A program made the translations under genes and the position numbers. This document shows, one piece after another, positions 43,743-50,807 of a stretch of 61,217 nucleotides of DNA. Every line of letters begins with the position of its first letter. The first letter of the stretch is position 1. The DNA lies in NCBI GenBank assembly GCA_964497615.1, contig CAZCEC010000035.1, positions 1-61,217 of the forward strand, in the 5' to 3' direction. A model generated the notes under the pieces. It did no database searches and was not told the origin of the DNA. It saw only the letters and a program-made list of their open reading frames with translations. This stretch comes from CAZCEC01 sp964497615. Its GTDB lineage: Bacteria; Chloroflexota; Anaerolineae; Anaerolineales; UBA6663.

Positions 43743-43803
43743 TCGGCGCCACACTCGCCTGACAGCCATGCCAAAGCCACTTGCGGCGCAGTGACAGAAA
43801 CGC

Positions 43804-43992
43804 TCAGCCGCCCGGCAGTTGACTCTCGCAGTCGGATTGCAGCTCCTCCACCGCCAGCCGGCGCACGATCGCGGCCAGGGCTTCGACCAGGGCCGGGGGC
43901 GGCTCGGCCGGGACTTCCAGGGCGGCCGCTTGCTCGGCGCTGTAGCCTTCAGGGGGCAAGAGCAGCAGGAGGGGCAGGGGGGCGGCGGTCAC
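43804..43992 (-). CDS. Small hypothetical protein
   Basis: 62 residues from a GTG overlapping the stop of the upstream gene (GTGA), which is the main support for it being real. Leu/Pro-rich N-terminus, then a helical acidic C-terminus with one Cys. No family recognised. Last gene before a terminator. Confidence 0.5.
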   Translation of the reverse strand: MTAAPLPLLLLLPPEGYSAEQAAALEVPAEPPPALVEALAAIVRRLAVEELQSDCESQLPGG

Positions 43993-44348
43993 GGCTTGGG
44001 GCAGGGGCGGACGATCACGGCCGATGGAATGCGGCTCACGCGGCTCGGGTCCGCGGCGAACGTGACATGCAGCTGCCCGCCTTCGGCGAAGACGGGCTCA
44101 GCGTCGGTCAGGGCGACGGCCGGCTCACCCGTATCCGGGTGGTAGTAAATGTTGTGCGGCGGCCGCTGGCCGGCGCCCAGCGAAACGGCGAAGTCCAAGG
44201 CGGGGGCGGTCTCCTTGAACATTGCCAGTGGGATGCCGGCGTCGGTGGTCCGGGGATCCTCGCCGGCCAGGTCGAAGTACACCGCGATCACGCAGAGCCA
44301 GAGCTGCTGCTTGGACTTCTCAGGACGCGCGATATAGTGCAGACGCAT
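43989..44348 (-). CDS. Hypothetical element protein
   Basis: 119 residues; ATG 44348 is preceded by AAAGGATC, a clear ribosome-binding site. Begins MRLHYIARPEKSKQQLWL and is predicted to be mixed alpha/beta; no motif or membrane segment seen. A structured intergenic hairpin precedes it. It is coupled to the next small gene by GTGA. Confidence 0.6.
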   Translation of the reverse strand: MRLHYIARPEKSKQQLWLCVIAVYFDLAGEDPRTTDAGIPLAMFKETAPALDFAVSLGAGQRPPHNIYYHPDTGEPAVALTDAEPVFAEGGQLHVTFAADPSRVSRIPSAVIVRPCPKP

Positions 44349-44368
44349 GGTGATCCTTTCACAAAGGC

Positions 44369-44444
44369 GGCGCGGGCTGGGGAGGAGAAGGTGCCACTTC
44401 TGACCCAGCCCGCGCCACGGTCGGCGCTGGGGTGCGAACCCAGC
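44369..44444 (-). ncRNA. Two-tier hairpin in the leftward transcript, function unknown
   Basis: A perfect 13-bp stem (44369-44381 with 44404-44416) encloses a second stem AGAAG/CTTCT (44386-44390 with 44397-44401) and a 6-base loop. Next to it is a 6-bp hairpin (44426-44431 with 44439-44444). It fills most of the 97-base gap between two genes of the leftward operon. No U-run follows in either direction, so it is not an ordinary terminator; it could protect or process the mRNA. Confidence 0.45.
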
Positions 44445-44445
44445 C

Positions 44446-44832
44446 CTAAGCTCGACCACCCCCCTTCTGATCGTCGCGCGCGGCGGTGAGCCTGGTCAGG
44501 GCTTCATGCACCGCGGCAACGTTGAACTCCACGCGCTCGCGCCAGGGCAGCTCGTCGCCGGCAAAGCGAAGCGGGGTGATCGCGCCGTCCACCACGGCGA
44601 CGCGGGTGCACCCCACCTGCTGCTTGTGGCAGGAGCACGTGGGCCGGAGATAGGCGATGTGGCCGGCCAGGGCATCGAGCGGGCTATGGCCGCGGCCCAC
44701 TTGTTCCCAGTACCGCAGGCCGTTGGCCGGAGCGCCGCACACGAAGCAGTGATAGACCGGGCCGAACTGGAATGGCGGGGCGGCCGGCTCACTCTCACGG
44801 GTTGCGATGGCAAGGTCAGAGAAGGCGCTCAT
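44446..44832 (-). CDS. Small Cys-rich hypothetical protein
   Basis: 128 residues from ATG 44832. Cysteine/histidine groups YHCFVCGAP and PTCSCHKQQVGC suggest a zinc-binding fold. No known family. The start lies two bases after the preceding stop, so the genes are coupled. Confidence 0.6.
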   Translation of the reverse strand: MSAFSDLAIATRESEPAAPPFQFGPVYHCFVCGAPANGLRYWEQVGRGHSPLDALAGHIAYLRPTCSCHKQQVGCTRVAVVDGAITPLRFAGDELPWRERVEFNVAAVHEALTRLTAARDDQKGGGRA

Positions 44833-44834
44833 GG

Positions 44835-45194
44835 TCAGCTCGCAGTCGGCGCCGGCAGCTGCCGGGCGGTCAGGATGAAGTTCACGCACTCGGCGGGCTG
44901 GCCGGCGATGCTCTTCAGCGTGAGCTCGGCGCGGCCCATGCGGTACAGGATTGGACTCAGGACCAGGCTGATCTGGCAGTGCCAGCAGCCGCAACTCACT
45001 TCATCAGCCCTGACAACCGCGGCGCTTTCCGGCTGCGGCGCGTCAATGACCAGCTCGACCTCGACGACCTGCTCGAACGAGAGTGTCGAGCGCAAGTAGT
45101 CCATGAAGTTGTCCCAAGAGCGGGCTCCCCACTCTTGGTTGGCGGCGGCCTCGGCCATGTCTGAGATTTCTGCAAGGAGGGTGGTTGCGTTCAT
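44835..45194 (-). CDS. Hypothetical element protein
   Basis: 119 residues from ATG 45194, with AAAGGAC upstream. Contains one CGCWHC cluster in the second half and an N-terminal helical region (LLAEISDMAEAAANQEWG). Resembles its neighbour in size and in having a Cys cluster, perhaps an old duplication, but I see no clear alignment. Function unknown. Confidence 0.6.
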   Translation of the reverse strand: MNATTLLAEISDMAEAAANQEWGARSWDNFMDYLRSTLSFEQVVEVELVIDAPQPESAAVVRADEVSCGCWHCQISLVLSPILYRMGRAELTLKSIAGQPAECVNFILTARQLPAPTAS

Positions 45195-45220
45195 CGTTGG
45201 CGTCCTTTCTGTTGGGCGAG

Positions 45221-45713
45221 TCACAGGGCGGCGGATAGGTTGATGCGGGCACGTGCCAGCGCGTGGCTGACTGAGCTCCGGCTCAGGCCGAGGCGCTCAG
45301 CGATGACGGATGGATCGTCACCGGCCGCGGCCAGGCGGACCACTCGCCGCTGCACCGCCGGCAGCGCATCGATCGCGCGCTCGATCTCGGCCAGGCGTTC
45401 AGCTTGCAGGATGGCGTCTTCGGGGGTGGGGGAGTCGGACGGGACGAATTCGTCGAAGGCGCTGACGGGTTGGCCGTCTTCGGGATCGAGCGTGTAGGGC
45501 TCCGCGCCAACGTACTTTGTGTAATTGCGCCCGCGTTCGGCGTAGTGCCGGCGCGTCCAGGCCGCGCGCTTCACGTGGAAGCCCGGCGCCTGGCCGGCAA
45601 AAGTGGGATCGGCCGCGGCGACTTCGAGCAGCCGCAGGCACATGAATTGCCGGGCGTCGTCGTCGCCACGGGCGAACTGCGAGATGCGGTTCGTCAAAAG
45701 GGGGTGGGTGAGA
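45221..45713 (-). CDS. Sigma-70-like factor, 5' end lost in assembly gap
   Basis: About 164 residues are readable. The upstream end resembles sigma region 2 (RISQFARGDDDARQFMC) and the C-terminus is a region-4 helix-turn-helix (VIAERLGLSRSSVSHALARA). The sequence before it is a run of Ns, and the bases beyond the gap encode a terminator hairpin rather than protein, so the true start is inside the gap. A plausible role is transcription of the element's rightward genes (inference). Confidence 0.65.
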
Positions 45714-45751
45714 NNNNNNNNNNNNNNNNNNNNNNNNNNNNNNNNNNNNNN
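45714..45751. other. Assembly gap (38 Ns)
   Basis: Undetermined bases. The run may be a placeholder for a longer missing stretch, so gene content and the reading frame across it cannot be trusted. Confidence 1.
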
Positions 45752-45779
45752 TGCCGGGTGGTGGGTCCGCCCTGAAACA

Positions 45780-45916
45780 ACAAGGGCCACCGGAGTCGGT
45801 GGCCCTTGTGATAAAATCCACGTAGGGCGAAGGCCGCTCATCCCGGCTTAGCTCTAGGGCCGCCGCGGAGTTCCAAGCTCCTCGTCGGCCCGCTCAGGGG
45901 GTTGTTTTGTCCCCTG
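45780..45916 (-). terminator. Hairpins downstream of the excisionase-like gene
   Basis: A perfect 13-bp stem with a GAGT loop (45780-45792 with 45797-45809), followed on the minus strand by TGTTTC, is a likely terminator. A second hairpin (45895-45900 with 45911-45916) precedes it in that direction. Nothing else is recognisable in 45752-45939. Confidence 0.6.
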
Positions 45917-45939
45917 TCGGTCAAATCATACCATGAAAA

Positions 45940-46155
45940 TTACCCCTTGGGAATAGCCAATTTCCGGCCGCGTTTCTTGCCCGCCTTGCTCAGGTGCTTT
46001 GCGTGGGCCAGGGCGCCGGCCTTGGACACTTGCCACACGTCGCCCCACTTGCGGGCTTTGAGCTTGCCGGCCTCGGCCCAGCGGCGTACCTGGCGCACCG
46101 TGTAGCCCGTCAACTCGGCAGCCACCGCCGCCGTGATCCAGTCGTCATTCGTCAC
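45940..46155 (-). CDS. Excisionase-like helix-turn-helix protein
   Basis: 71 residues from a GTG start. Contains a MerR/excisionase-type HTH: ITAAVAAELTGYTVRQVRRW followed by AGKLKARKWGDVWQVSK, and ends in a Lys/Arg-rich tail. Such proteins regulate transcription or act as recombination directionality factors. The start at 46155 is supported by a promoter (TTGCCC, 16 bases, TACAAT) whose -10 box lies 7 bases upstream; a longer frame from 46203 would run over that promoter. Confidence 0.78.
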   Translation of the reverse strand: MTNDDWITAAVAAELTGYTVRQVRRWAEAGKLKARKWGDVWQVSKAGALAHAKHLSKAGKKRGRKLAIPKG

Positions 46156-46162
46156 GCGCCCG

Positions 46163-46190
46163 ATTGTACTCCCCGCGCGGCCGCGGGCAA
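46163..46190 (-). promoter_or_regulatory. Leaderless promoter of the excisionase-like gene
   Basis: TTGCCC (46190 to 46185), 16 bases, TACAAT (46168 to 46163), 7 bases before the GTG. Nearly identical in layout to the promoter at 40378-40405. Confidence 0.6.
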
Positions 46191-46200
46191 AGCTAGGTTT

Positions 46201-46220
46201 CACTATGCTATATGGTAGTG
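46201..46220. promoter_or_regulatory. Imperfect palindrome, possible operator
   Basis: A 20-base imperfect inverted repeat with outer arms CACTA/TAGTG around a TATA centre. It lies just upstream of the excisionase-like promoter and could be its operator. Tandem GCGGATT units follow at about 46220-46235. Nothing else is visible up to 46333. Confidence 0.35.
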
Positions 46221-46333
46221 CGGATTGCGGATTGCGGGCCAGGACGGGCGTCGCGCCGCCACTCCGTGGGTTGGGTCGTCAATGCGCTCAGAAATCGCTC
46301 CTGGCGAATCGGCCTTCACGGAACCCCTTGTTT

Positions 46334-46645
46334 TCAAGCACTTGTCCGGTCCGATTCCTGAGCTTCCAAGACGCCCGCCCAACTCTCGGACGGCGAAAGC
46401 ACCGCGCCGCCGTCCATCCAGTAGATCGCGTCTTCGCCGGCGCCCTGGGCATCCACGTCTGAGAACTGCTGCTTCAATTCTTCCAGTGTCAATCCAAACC
46501 GGACCGCCGCGGTTTGGGCACGCAACAGCTCCCAGTTATTGGTCTTCCGAGAGTCGAAGTGTGGCAGCTTGCCCTTGAGCGCCAGCAGCCGCGCCAGCTC
46601 AGCCTTGATCTCGGCGTCCGTCCTTTTCTTGGTATCCGTGCTCAT
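46334..46645 (-). CDS. Hypothetical element protein
   Basis: 103 residues from ATG 46645 with GAGGAG upstream. A basic, helical N-terminus (STDTKKRTDAEIKAELARLL) is followed by LPHFDSRKTNNWELLRA and an acidic end. No known family. First leftward gene next to the control region, where phage repressors or early regulators are often found, but no HTH is visible. Confidence 0.55.
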   Translation of the reverse strand: MSTDTKKRTDAEIKAELARLLALKGKLPHFDSRKTNNWELLRAQTAAVRFGLTLEELKQQFSDVDAQGAGEDAIYWMDGGAVLSPSESWAGVLEAQESDRTSA

Positions 46646-46842
46646 GCTCGCTCCTCTCGATGGTGAATGGATCGAGAGAAGAAACGCCGGCGCCGCGTGC
46701 AATTGCGCTGCATCTCTGTGAGCGTAGGTCCACAAACCCAGAGCCACGCCACGGCGCGGGCGGGTCAACGCACGTGGCCGCGGAGTGCGGGCTGGTGGGC
46801 CCACGGGGGCGGGCCGGCGCTGTGAACTTGTCTCCCTAACGG

Positions 46843-47020
46843 TTGACGGCAAGCGGCGATATTTAAGATTCAACGCGCACGATCTGCGCTATAGTGCTTC
46901 TGTCAGTTTCGACAGTCTGACAGGACAGCCACCAAGCGCATACCGGGAGAGCATAGCGCGACGCAAGTCGTGCTCTCGGTATGCGTTTTTGGGTGGCTGT
47001 TGTCGTTGTGGGGAAAGGAG
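46843..47020 (+). ncRNA. Structured leader with internal terminator before the rightward genes
   Basis: Candidate promoters are TTGACG at 46843 with TAAGAT at 46864, and TATAGT at 46890. Hairpin 1 pairs 46900-46906 with 46917-46923. Hairpin 2 is stacked: 46924-46933 with 46992-47000, then 46937-46944 with 46978-46985, then 46947-46953 with 46971-46977, capped by CGAC-GCAA-GTCG (46959-46970), a GNRA tetraloop. TTTTT (46986-46990) follows the inner stems, so these form an intrinsic terminator. AAGGAG (47015-47020) then serves ATG 47026. The remaining part, 46646-46842, shows no gene. Confidence 0.65.
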
Positions 47021-47025
47021 TCGGT

Positions 47026-47367
47026 ATGCGCGTCGCGTTGAACGCAAGTCTGGATCCAGAGTCGAAGGCGGAGCTGCAGCGCCTGGCCGAAGCCAACGGC
47101 CTCGGCGTAAGCGCCATGCTACGTGTGCTGATCCATCGCGCAATCGGAGACAACCAGGGCGACGTGCCCGGCGTGCGGTTGCCGGCGGACGGCCACTGCC
47201 TGGTGGTGTGGACCGCCGAAGATGACCCAGCGGACTCGCGCTGGGAGATCCCGCCGGCCGACCCCACCGACGCGCCGCCGGTGGGCGATCTCGACGCGAT
47301 GCGAAAACTATCGCGCCGCGCCAAGGACAAACCGTGGCCGGCGAAGGCCATGGCGGTGCGAACGTGA
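47026..47367 (+). CDS. Ribbon-helix-helix-type regulator
   Basis: 113 residues. The N-terminal ~45 (MRVALNASLDPESKAELQRL, then GLGVSAMLRVLIHRAI) have the strand-helix-helix pattern of CopG/Arc DNA-binding proteins. The C-terminus is Pro/Asp-rich and unrecognised. Three GACAG copies upstream (46911, 46919, 46924) could be its operator. Start set by AAGGAG; a longer frame from 46981 would run through the terminator stem. The stop overlaps the next gene (GTGA). Confidence 0.65.
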   Translation: MRVALNASLDPESKAELQRLAEANGLGVSAMLRVLIHRAIGDNQGDVPGVRLPADGHCLVVWTAEDDPADSRWEIPPADPTDAPPVGDLDAMRKLSRRAKDKPWPAKAMAVRT

Positions 47368-47558
47368 GCGACGCATCAACGATCCTTTCTGCGCGCCCGG
47401 TGATCCGCCGTCCGCTGCCGGTGCGCATGTGGCGCGAGTCCACGTGGGCGGTGCTCGCCGACGCGCTGGCCGAGGCGGCGGCGTGTGCGCGCGAAGACGA
47501 CGCGCTGGAGGGGCAGGGGGGTGACGAGGTGCGAAGTGAGCCAACCGCTGAGCGCTGA
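47364..47558 (+). CDS. Small hypothetical protein
   Basis: 64 residues from a GTG overlapping the preceding stop. Contains a helical centre (RMWRESTWAVLADALAEAAA) and an acidic end. It overlaps the primase start. Support comes only from coupling; function unknown. Confidence 0.45.
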   Translation: MSDASTILSARPVIRRPLPVRMWRESTWAVLADALAEAAACAREDDALEGQGGDEVRSEPTAER

Positions 47559-48486
47559 CGCGCGCCGCCTGTTCGAACTCCTGTGGCCGAAGGGCGGCGG
47601 GGTGTCGTACTACTGGCACGCGAAGCGCTCCGCCTGGTTCGAAGCCGGCGCTCCGCCTGATCTGCCCGCCGATGACGATGTCTACTTTGGCGTAAACCTG
47701 GTCGGCGAGGCGCGCGCACCGAACCAGCGATCCACGAAGGCCACAATCACGCACCTGGCCGCGCTGATCGCCGAGTTCGACGCCAAGGACTTCGACGGCA
47801 GTCTGCAACAAACCCGCCGGCACGTGGAGACACTGCCCATCCCGCCCAGCGCGGCCGTGATGTCGGGCGGCGGGATTCATGCGTACTGGCCGCTCATCTG
47901 GCCGGTGCCGGTCAACGACGAAACGCGCGACGGCCTGGTGCGCACCCAGCGGTGCTGGGTCAAGTACGTCGGCGGCGACGGCGGCGCGAAGGACATCGCC
48001 CGCGTGCTCCGCGTGCCCGGCACGCTCAACGCCAAGTATAGCCCACCGCGTCTTGTCGAGCTGCTCTGGCTGGATCGCGACTACTTTTTGCTCGATTGCC
48101 TGGTCCAGCGGCTGGACACGTTCGCGCCGTCCGAGACTGCCGGCACATCTCCGACCGTGCCGGCGCCGATGCCTGAGCGCGGGCGGACGCAGATCAGCGA
48201 TCGCGGGCGCGCCTACGGCCTGGCCGCCCTGGAGAATGAACTGCGCCGGCTCGCAGTCATCAGCCGCGGCGGCCGCAACGATGCGTTGAACAAAGCCGCG
48301 CTGAAACTCGGCGCGCTCGTCGCCGGCGGTCTGCTGGACCAGGTCGAAGTCGCACGCGGCCTCTACACGACCGCCCTGGCCATGGGGACCGACCACAGCT
48401 TCACGGACTCATCAATCCGCGCCACTATCCGCAGCGGCCTCGCGGCCGGCCTGCAAAATCCGCGAGGCATCCCTGATGACAATTGA
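47521..48486 (+). CDS. RepB-type DNA primase
   Basis: 321 residues from GTG 47521 (a GTG at 47536 is an alternative). Features typical of plasmid/phage RepB-like archaeo-eukaryotic primases: VYFGVNL, then SAAVMSGGGIHAYWPL, and AKDIARVLRVPGTLNAKY. The C-terminal ~100 residues (GRNDALNKAALKLGALVAGG) are a helical primase-associated domain. It overlaps the RecA-like helicase gene by 11 bases, forming a primase-helicase replication module with iterons just downstream. Confidence 0.82.
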   Translation: MTRCEVSQPLSADARRLFELLWPKGGGVSYYWHAKRSAWFEAGAPPDLPADDDVYFGVNLVGEARAPNQRSTKATITHLAALIAEFDAKDFDGSLQQTRRHVETLPIPPSAAVMSGGGIHAYWPLIWPVPVNDETRDGLVRTQRCWVKYVGGDGGAKDIARVLRVPGTLNAKYSPPRLVELLWLDRDYFLLDCLVQRLDTFAPSETAGTSPTVPAPMPERGRTQISDRGRAYGLAALENELRRLAVISRGGRNDALNKAALKLGALVAGGLLDQVEVARGLYTTALAMGTDHSFTDSSIRATIRSGLAAGLQNPRGIPDDN

Positions 48487-49525
48487 TCCCCTCCTGGCGT
48501 CCGACGACGAGCTCTTCGGTGATCTGCCCACCAGCGCCGCCGAGGTCTATGCCAACCAGGCGCGCACACTGGGCAACGCGCTCGAGCCGCGCGAGCAGCT
48601 GCCGGCAGTCGTCAATGGTCTCCTGCAGCCGGGCGGGCTGTACCTTCTCTACAGCTCACCGGGCCAGCTTAAGACAATGCTGGCGATCGACCTGGCGATG
48701 AGCGTGGCGCTGGGCGAGCCGTGGCTGCCAGGCGTCGGAAACGATCCGGCGCCCGGATTCTCGGTGATGCAGGGGCCGGTGCTATGGGTGGACCAGGACA
48801 ACGGGCGGGACGTGATGGACGAGCGCGTGGCGGCCATGGGGCGCGCCTACGGTGTTACCGACGCGCCGCTGTTCTATCTGAGCTTCCCGCTGCCCGGCAT
48901 CGCGGCCTCGCGCGGCCTGACGGCCCTCACTTTCTACGCCCGCTCGATCAACGCCAGCCTGGTGATCTTCGACAACCTGCTCCGCGTCGCCGGCGTGCGC
49001 GATGAGAACGCCGCGGAGATGGATCTTGCGATGGGCAACCTGCGGCTCTTCGCAGAGGAGACCGGGGCCGCGGTGATCGTGATCCACCACCGGCGCAAGG
49101 ACACCGCCGGGCGCGAGGGCGACTCGATCCGCGGCCACGGGTCAATCGAAGCATCGCTTGATGCCGCCTTCCTGGTGACACGCGAGGACGACATCGCGAC
49201 GGTGAAATGCACGAAGGCGCGGCGGCGGCCCATCGAGCCCTTCGCCGCGCGCTGGACCTATGAGTTGGCAGACGATTCGGACTGGTTGTTCAGCGCCCGC
49301 TTCTGGCGATCCAGGCTGACTGACAAGCGCCAGGAAGCCGAGTCGGCAATGCGCGCTGACATCCTGGCCGCACTTGAGGACGGCCCGAAAAGCACGAGCC
49401 AGATCGTTGGCAGCGTCGGCGGCCGCAAATCGGACGTGGTCTCCATGCTCGTCATAATGCGGGATGAAGGCGCGATCGTTTGCGAACCAGGGCCGCGTGG
49501 CGCAAAGATCTATCGCCTGCCATGA
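48476..49525 (+). CDS. RepA-like hexameric helicase (AAA_25/RecA fold)
   Basis: 349 residues. Walker A LLYSSPGQLKTMLAIDLAM, sensor-like WVDQDNGRDVMDERV, Walker B SLVIFDNLL, and AVIVIHHRRK identify an RSF1010-RepA/DnaB-like replicative helicase. The C-terminal ~60 residues resemble a winged helix (STSQIVGSVGGRKSDVVSML). Likely unwinds the element's origin together with the primase. Confidence 0.85.
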   Translation: MTIDPLLASDDELFGDLPTSAAEVYANQARTLGNALEPREQLPAVVNGLLQPGGLYLLYSSPGQLKTMLAIDLAMSVALGEPWLPGVGNDPAPGFSVMQGPVLWVDQDNGRDVMDERVAAMGRAYGVTDAPLFYLSFPLPGIAASRGLTALTFYARSINASLVIFDNLLRVAGVRDENAAEMDLAMGNLRLFAEETGAAVIVIHHRRKDTAGREGDSIRGHGSIEASLDAAFLVTREDDIATVKCTKARRRPIEPFAARWTYELADDSDWLFSARFWRSRLTDKRQEAESAMRADILAALEDGPKSTSQIVGSVGGRKSDVVSMLVIMRDEGAIVCEPGPRGAKIYRLP

Positions 49526-49616
49526 CCTGTTCCCACCTGTTCCCACCTGTTCCCGGAACAAGTCACCCCGACCTGTTCCCTGTTCCCACCACCTTAAGGT
49601 GGGAACAGGTACAGGT
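49525..49616. repeat. Iteron cluster with hairpin, candidate replication origin
   Basis: ACCTGTTCCC occurs at 49525-49534, 49535-49544 and 49545-49554 without spacing, again at 49571-49580, as a partial copy at 49581-49587, and inverted at 49601-49610 with another partial inverted copy to 49616. The inverted pair encloses CACCTTAAGGTG, so 49579-49609 can form a long hairpin. The 10-bp period puts the sites on one face of the helix. The cluster directly follows the replication genes. Confidence 0.8.
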
Positions 49617-49644
49617 GAACTGACTGAAAGCGAGAGAGGATCAA

Positions 49645-50328
49645 ATGGCTGGGAACGGGTCGATTGAAGACTTGTCAGAGCAAGCTCAGCCCTGGTCCCG
49701 CCAGCCCGGCGAGCCGGCCGCCTGGTACCGCCGCTTCGCGGAGCTCTACCTGGCGCAGCGCGGCCGGCGCTCGATCCTGGCCGCCGCCAACTCGGAGCGG
49801 GACCGAAAGGGGCGCAAAGGGACCGACAGTCTGACGCCGAGCTGGCGCCGGGCTTCTGAACGCTGGCGCTGGCGCGAACGGGCCGCGGCCTACGACGCGG
49901 ACCAGGCCAACCAGGTGATCGCGGAATGGACGCGCCGGCAGGTGCAGCAGCGCGAACGTGAATGGGATATGGCCAGCCGGCTCTACAACCGCGCGATGGA
50001 AATGGTCCGCTTCCCGATCGCGCGGGTCACCAACTCGGAAGACGGCAAGACGACCGTCATCGAGCCGGCCGGCTGGCGCCTGCGGGATGCGGCCGTGATC
50101 GCCGACACCGCTTCGAAGCTGGCGCGGCTGGCGGTGGGCATCGAGACCAACCGCGAGCTTGCTGAGGGCGATTGGCGCGCCGAGGTCGTCGATCTGATCC
50201 GCGCCGGCACCGTGGACTATGCCCTGGTGGCCGGCGAGCTGGGCGACGACCTGGCCGAGAGCCTGTTTCGTCTCGCCGGCGTGCCGATCATGCGCCAGCC
50301 GCCGCAGGCCGGCCAGGAGGCCGCGTGA
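49645..50328 (+). CDS. Terminase small subunit-like protein
   Basis: 227 residues. The N-terminus (PWSRQPGEPAAWYRRFAELY, then ASERWRWRERAAAYDAD) matches the layout of phage small-terminase-like proteins with PWE-x-x-x-GES and W-x-W-x-ERAAAYD motifs. A helical remainder follows. If correct it would recognise a packaging site, yet no large terminase is encoded. GAGAGG precedes ATG 49645. It ends overlapping the next gene (GTGA). Confidence 0.65.
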   Translation: MAGNGSIEDLSEQAQPWSRQPGEPAAWYRRFAELYLAQRGRRSILAAANSERDRKGRKGTDSLTPSWRRASERWRWRERAAAYDADQANQVIAEWTRRQVQQREREWDMASRLYNRAMEMVRFPIARVTNSEDGKTTVIEPAGWRLRDAAVIADTASKLARLAVGIETNRELAEGDWRAEVVDLIRAGTVDYALVAGELGDDLAESLFRLAGVPIMRQPPQAGQEAA

Positions 50329-50576
50329 GCCGCAAGTCGAAGCGCTTCTGGATCGCGTCCAAACCGCGCCCGGCAACCGACCAAAACCGGACCAAAACCG
50401 CACCGCCCGGCGTCTGCCGGCACCCGGCGGTGCGGCTGTACACCTGGTGGGAGACTCCGGACGGCAAAGCGCGGCCGGTGGGGCAGTACCAGCCTGGTGA
50501 TGAAATGGGCGTCGGCTGCACCGCCTGCGGCGAAATCTTGCGGGGAGCGGGGTCAAAGGAGGCCCCTGAGACATGA
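50325..50576 (+). CDS. Small zinc-ribbon-like protein
   Basis: 83 residues from a GTG overlapping the previous stop. A basic N-terminus is followed by CRHP ... GCTACGEIL, a Cys/His set suggesting one zinc site. Coupled to the cold-shock gene by ATGA. Confidence 0.6.
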   Translation: MSRKSKRFWIASKPRPATDQNRTKTAPPGVCRHPAVRLYTWWETPDGKARPVGQYQPGDEMGVGCTACGEILRGAGSKEAPET

Positions 50577-50794
50577 ACGACCGGATTTTGGGAACGGTGA
50601 AATGGTTTGATCGCGGCTTCGGCTTCATCGCCCGCGACGACGGCGAGAAGGACGTCTTCGTCCACTTCACCGCCATTCGCGGCGACGGCTATCGCAACCT
50701 GGAAGCAGGCCAGCGCGTCGAGTTCGGCATTGAGACGACTCCAAAGGGGCTGCAGGCCGTCGACGTGGCGGTGATCGTGCCGGCGGCCGGCTGA
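50573..50794 (+). CDS. Cold-shock domain protein
   Basis: 73 residues, single OB-fold nucleic-acid-binding domain: GTVKWFDRGFGFIARDD (RNP1) and DVFVHFTAI (RNP2), ending with VDVAVIVP. It would bind single-stranded RNA or DNA and might act as an RNA chaperone or antiterminator for the element. ATGA overlap with the upstream gene shows it belongs to the element's operon, not a stray host gene. Confidence 0.93.
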   Translation: MNDRILGTVKWFDRGFGFIARDDGEKDVFVHFTAIRGDGYRNLEAGQRVEFGIETTPKGLQAVDVAVIVPAAG

Positions 50795-50807
50795 GCGGCG
50801 CGAACAC

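Noticed and set aside
44424..44446. T-arm-like GGGTTCGCACCCC on the minus strand
   Set aside because: The conserved A58 position is wrong and no cloverleaf can be built around it.
45752..45841. N-terminal extension of the sigma-like frame beyond the N gap
   Set aside because: These bases form a terminator hairpin, and the phase across Ns is arbitrary.
45841..45935. tRNA-like stretch (CAGGGG hairpin, then GGTCAAATC and CCA)
   Set aside because: No acceptor or T stem can be formed; only isolated hairpins. Treated as part of the terminator region.
49525..49616. Possible small CRISPR array
   Set aside because: The repeats are 10 bases, mostly without spacers, partly inverted, and follow replication genes; iterons fit better.
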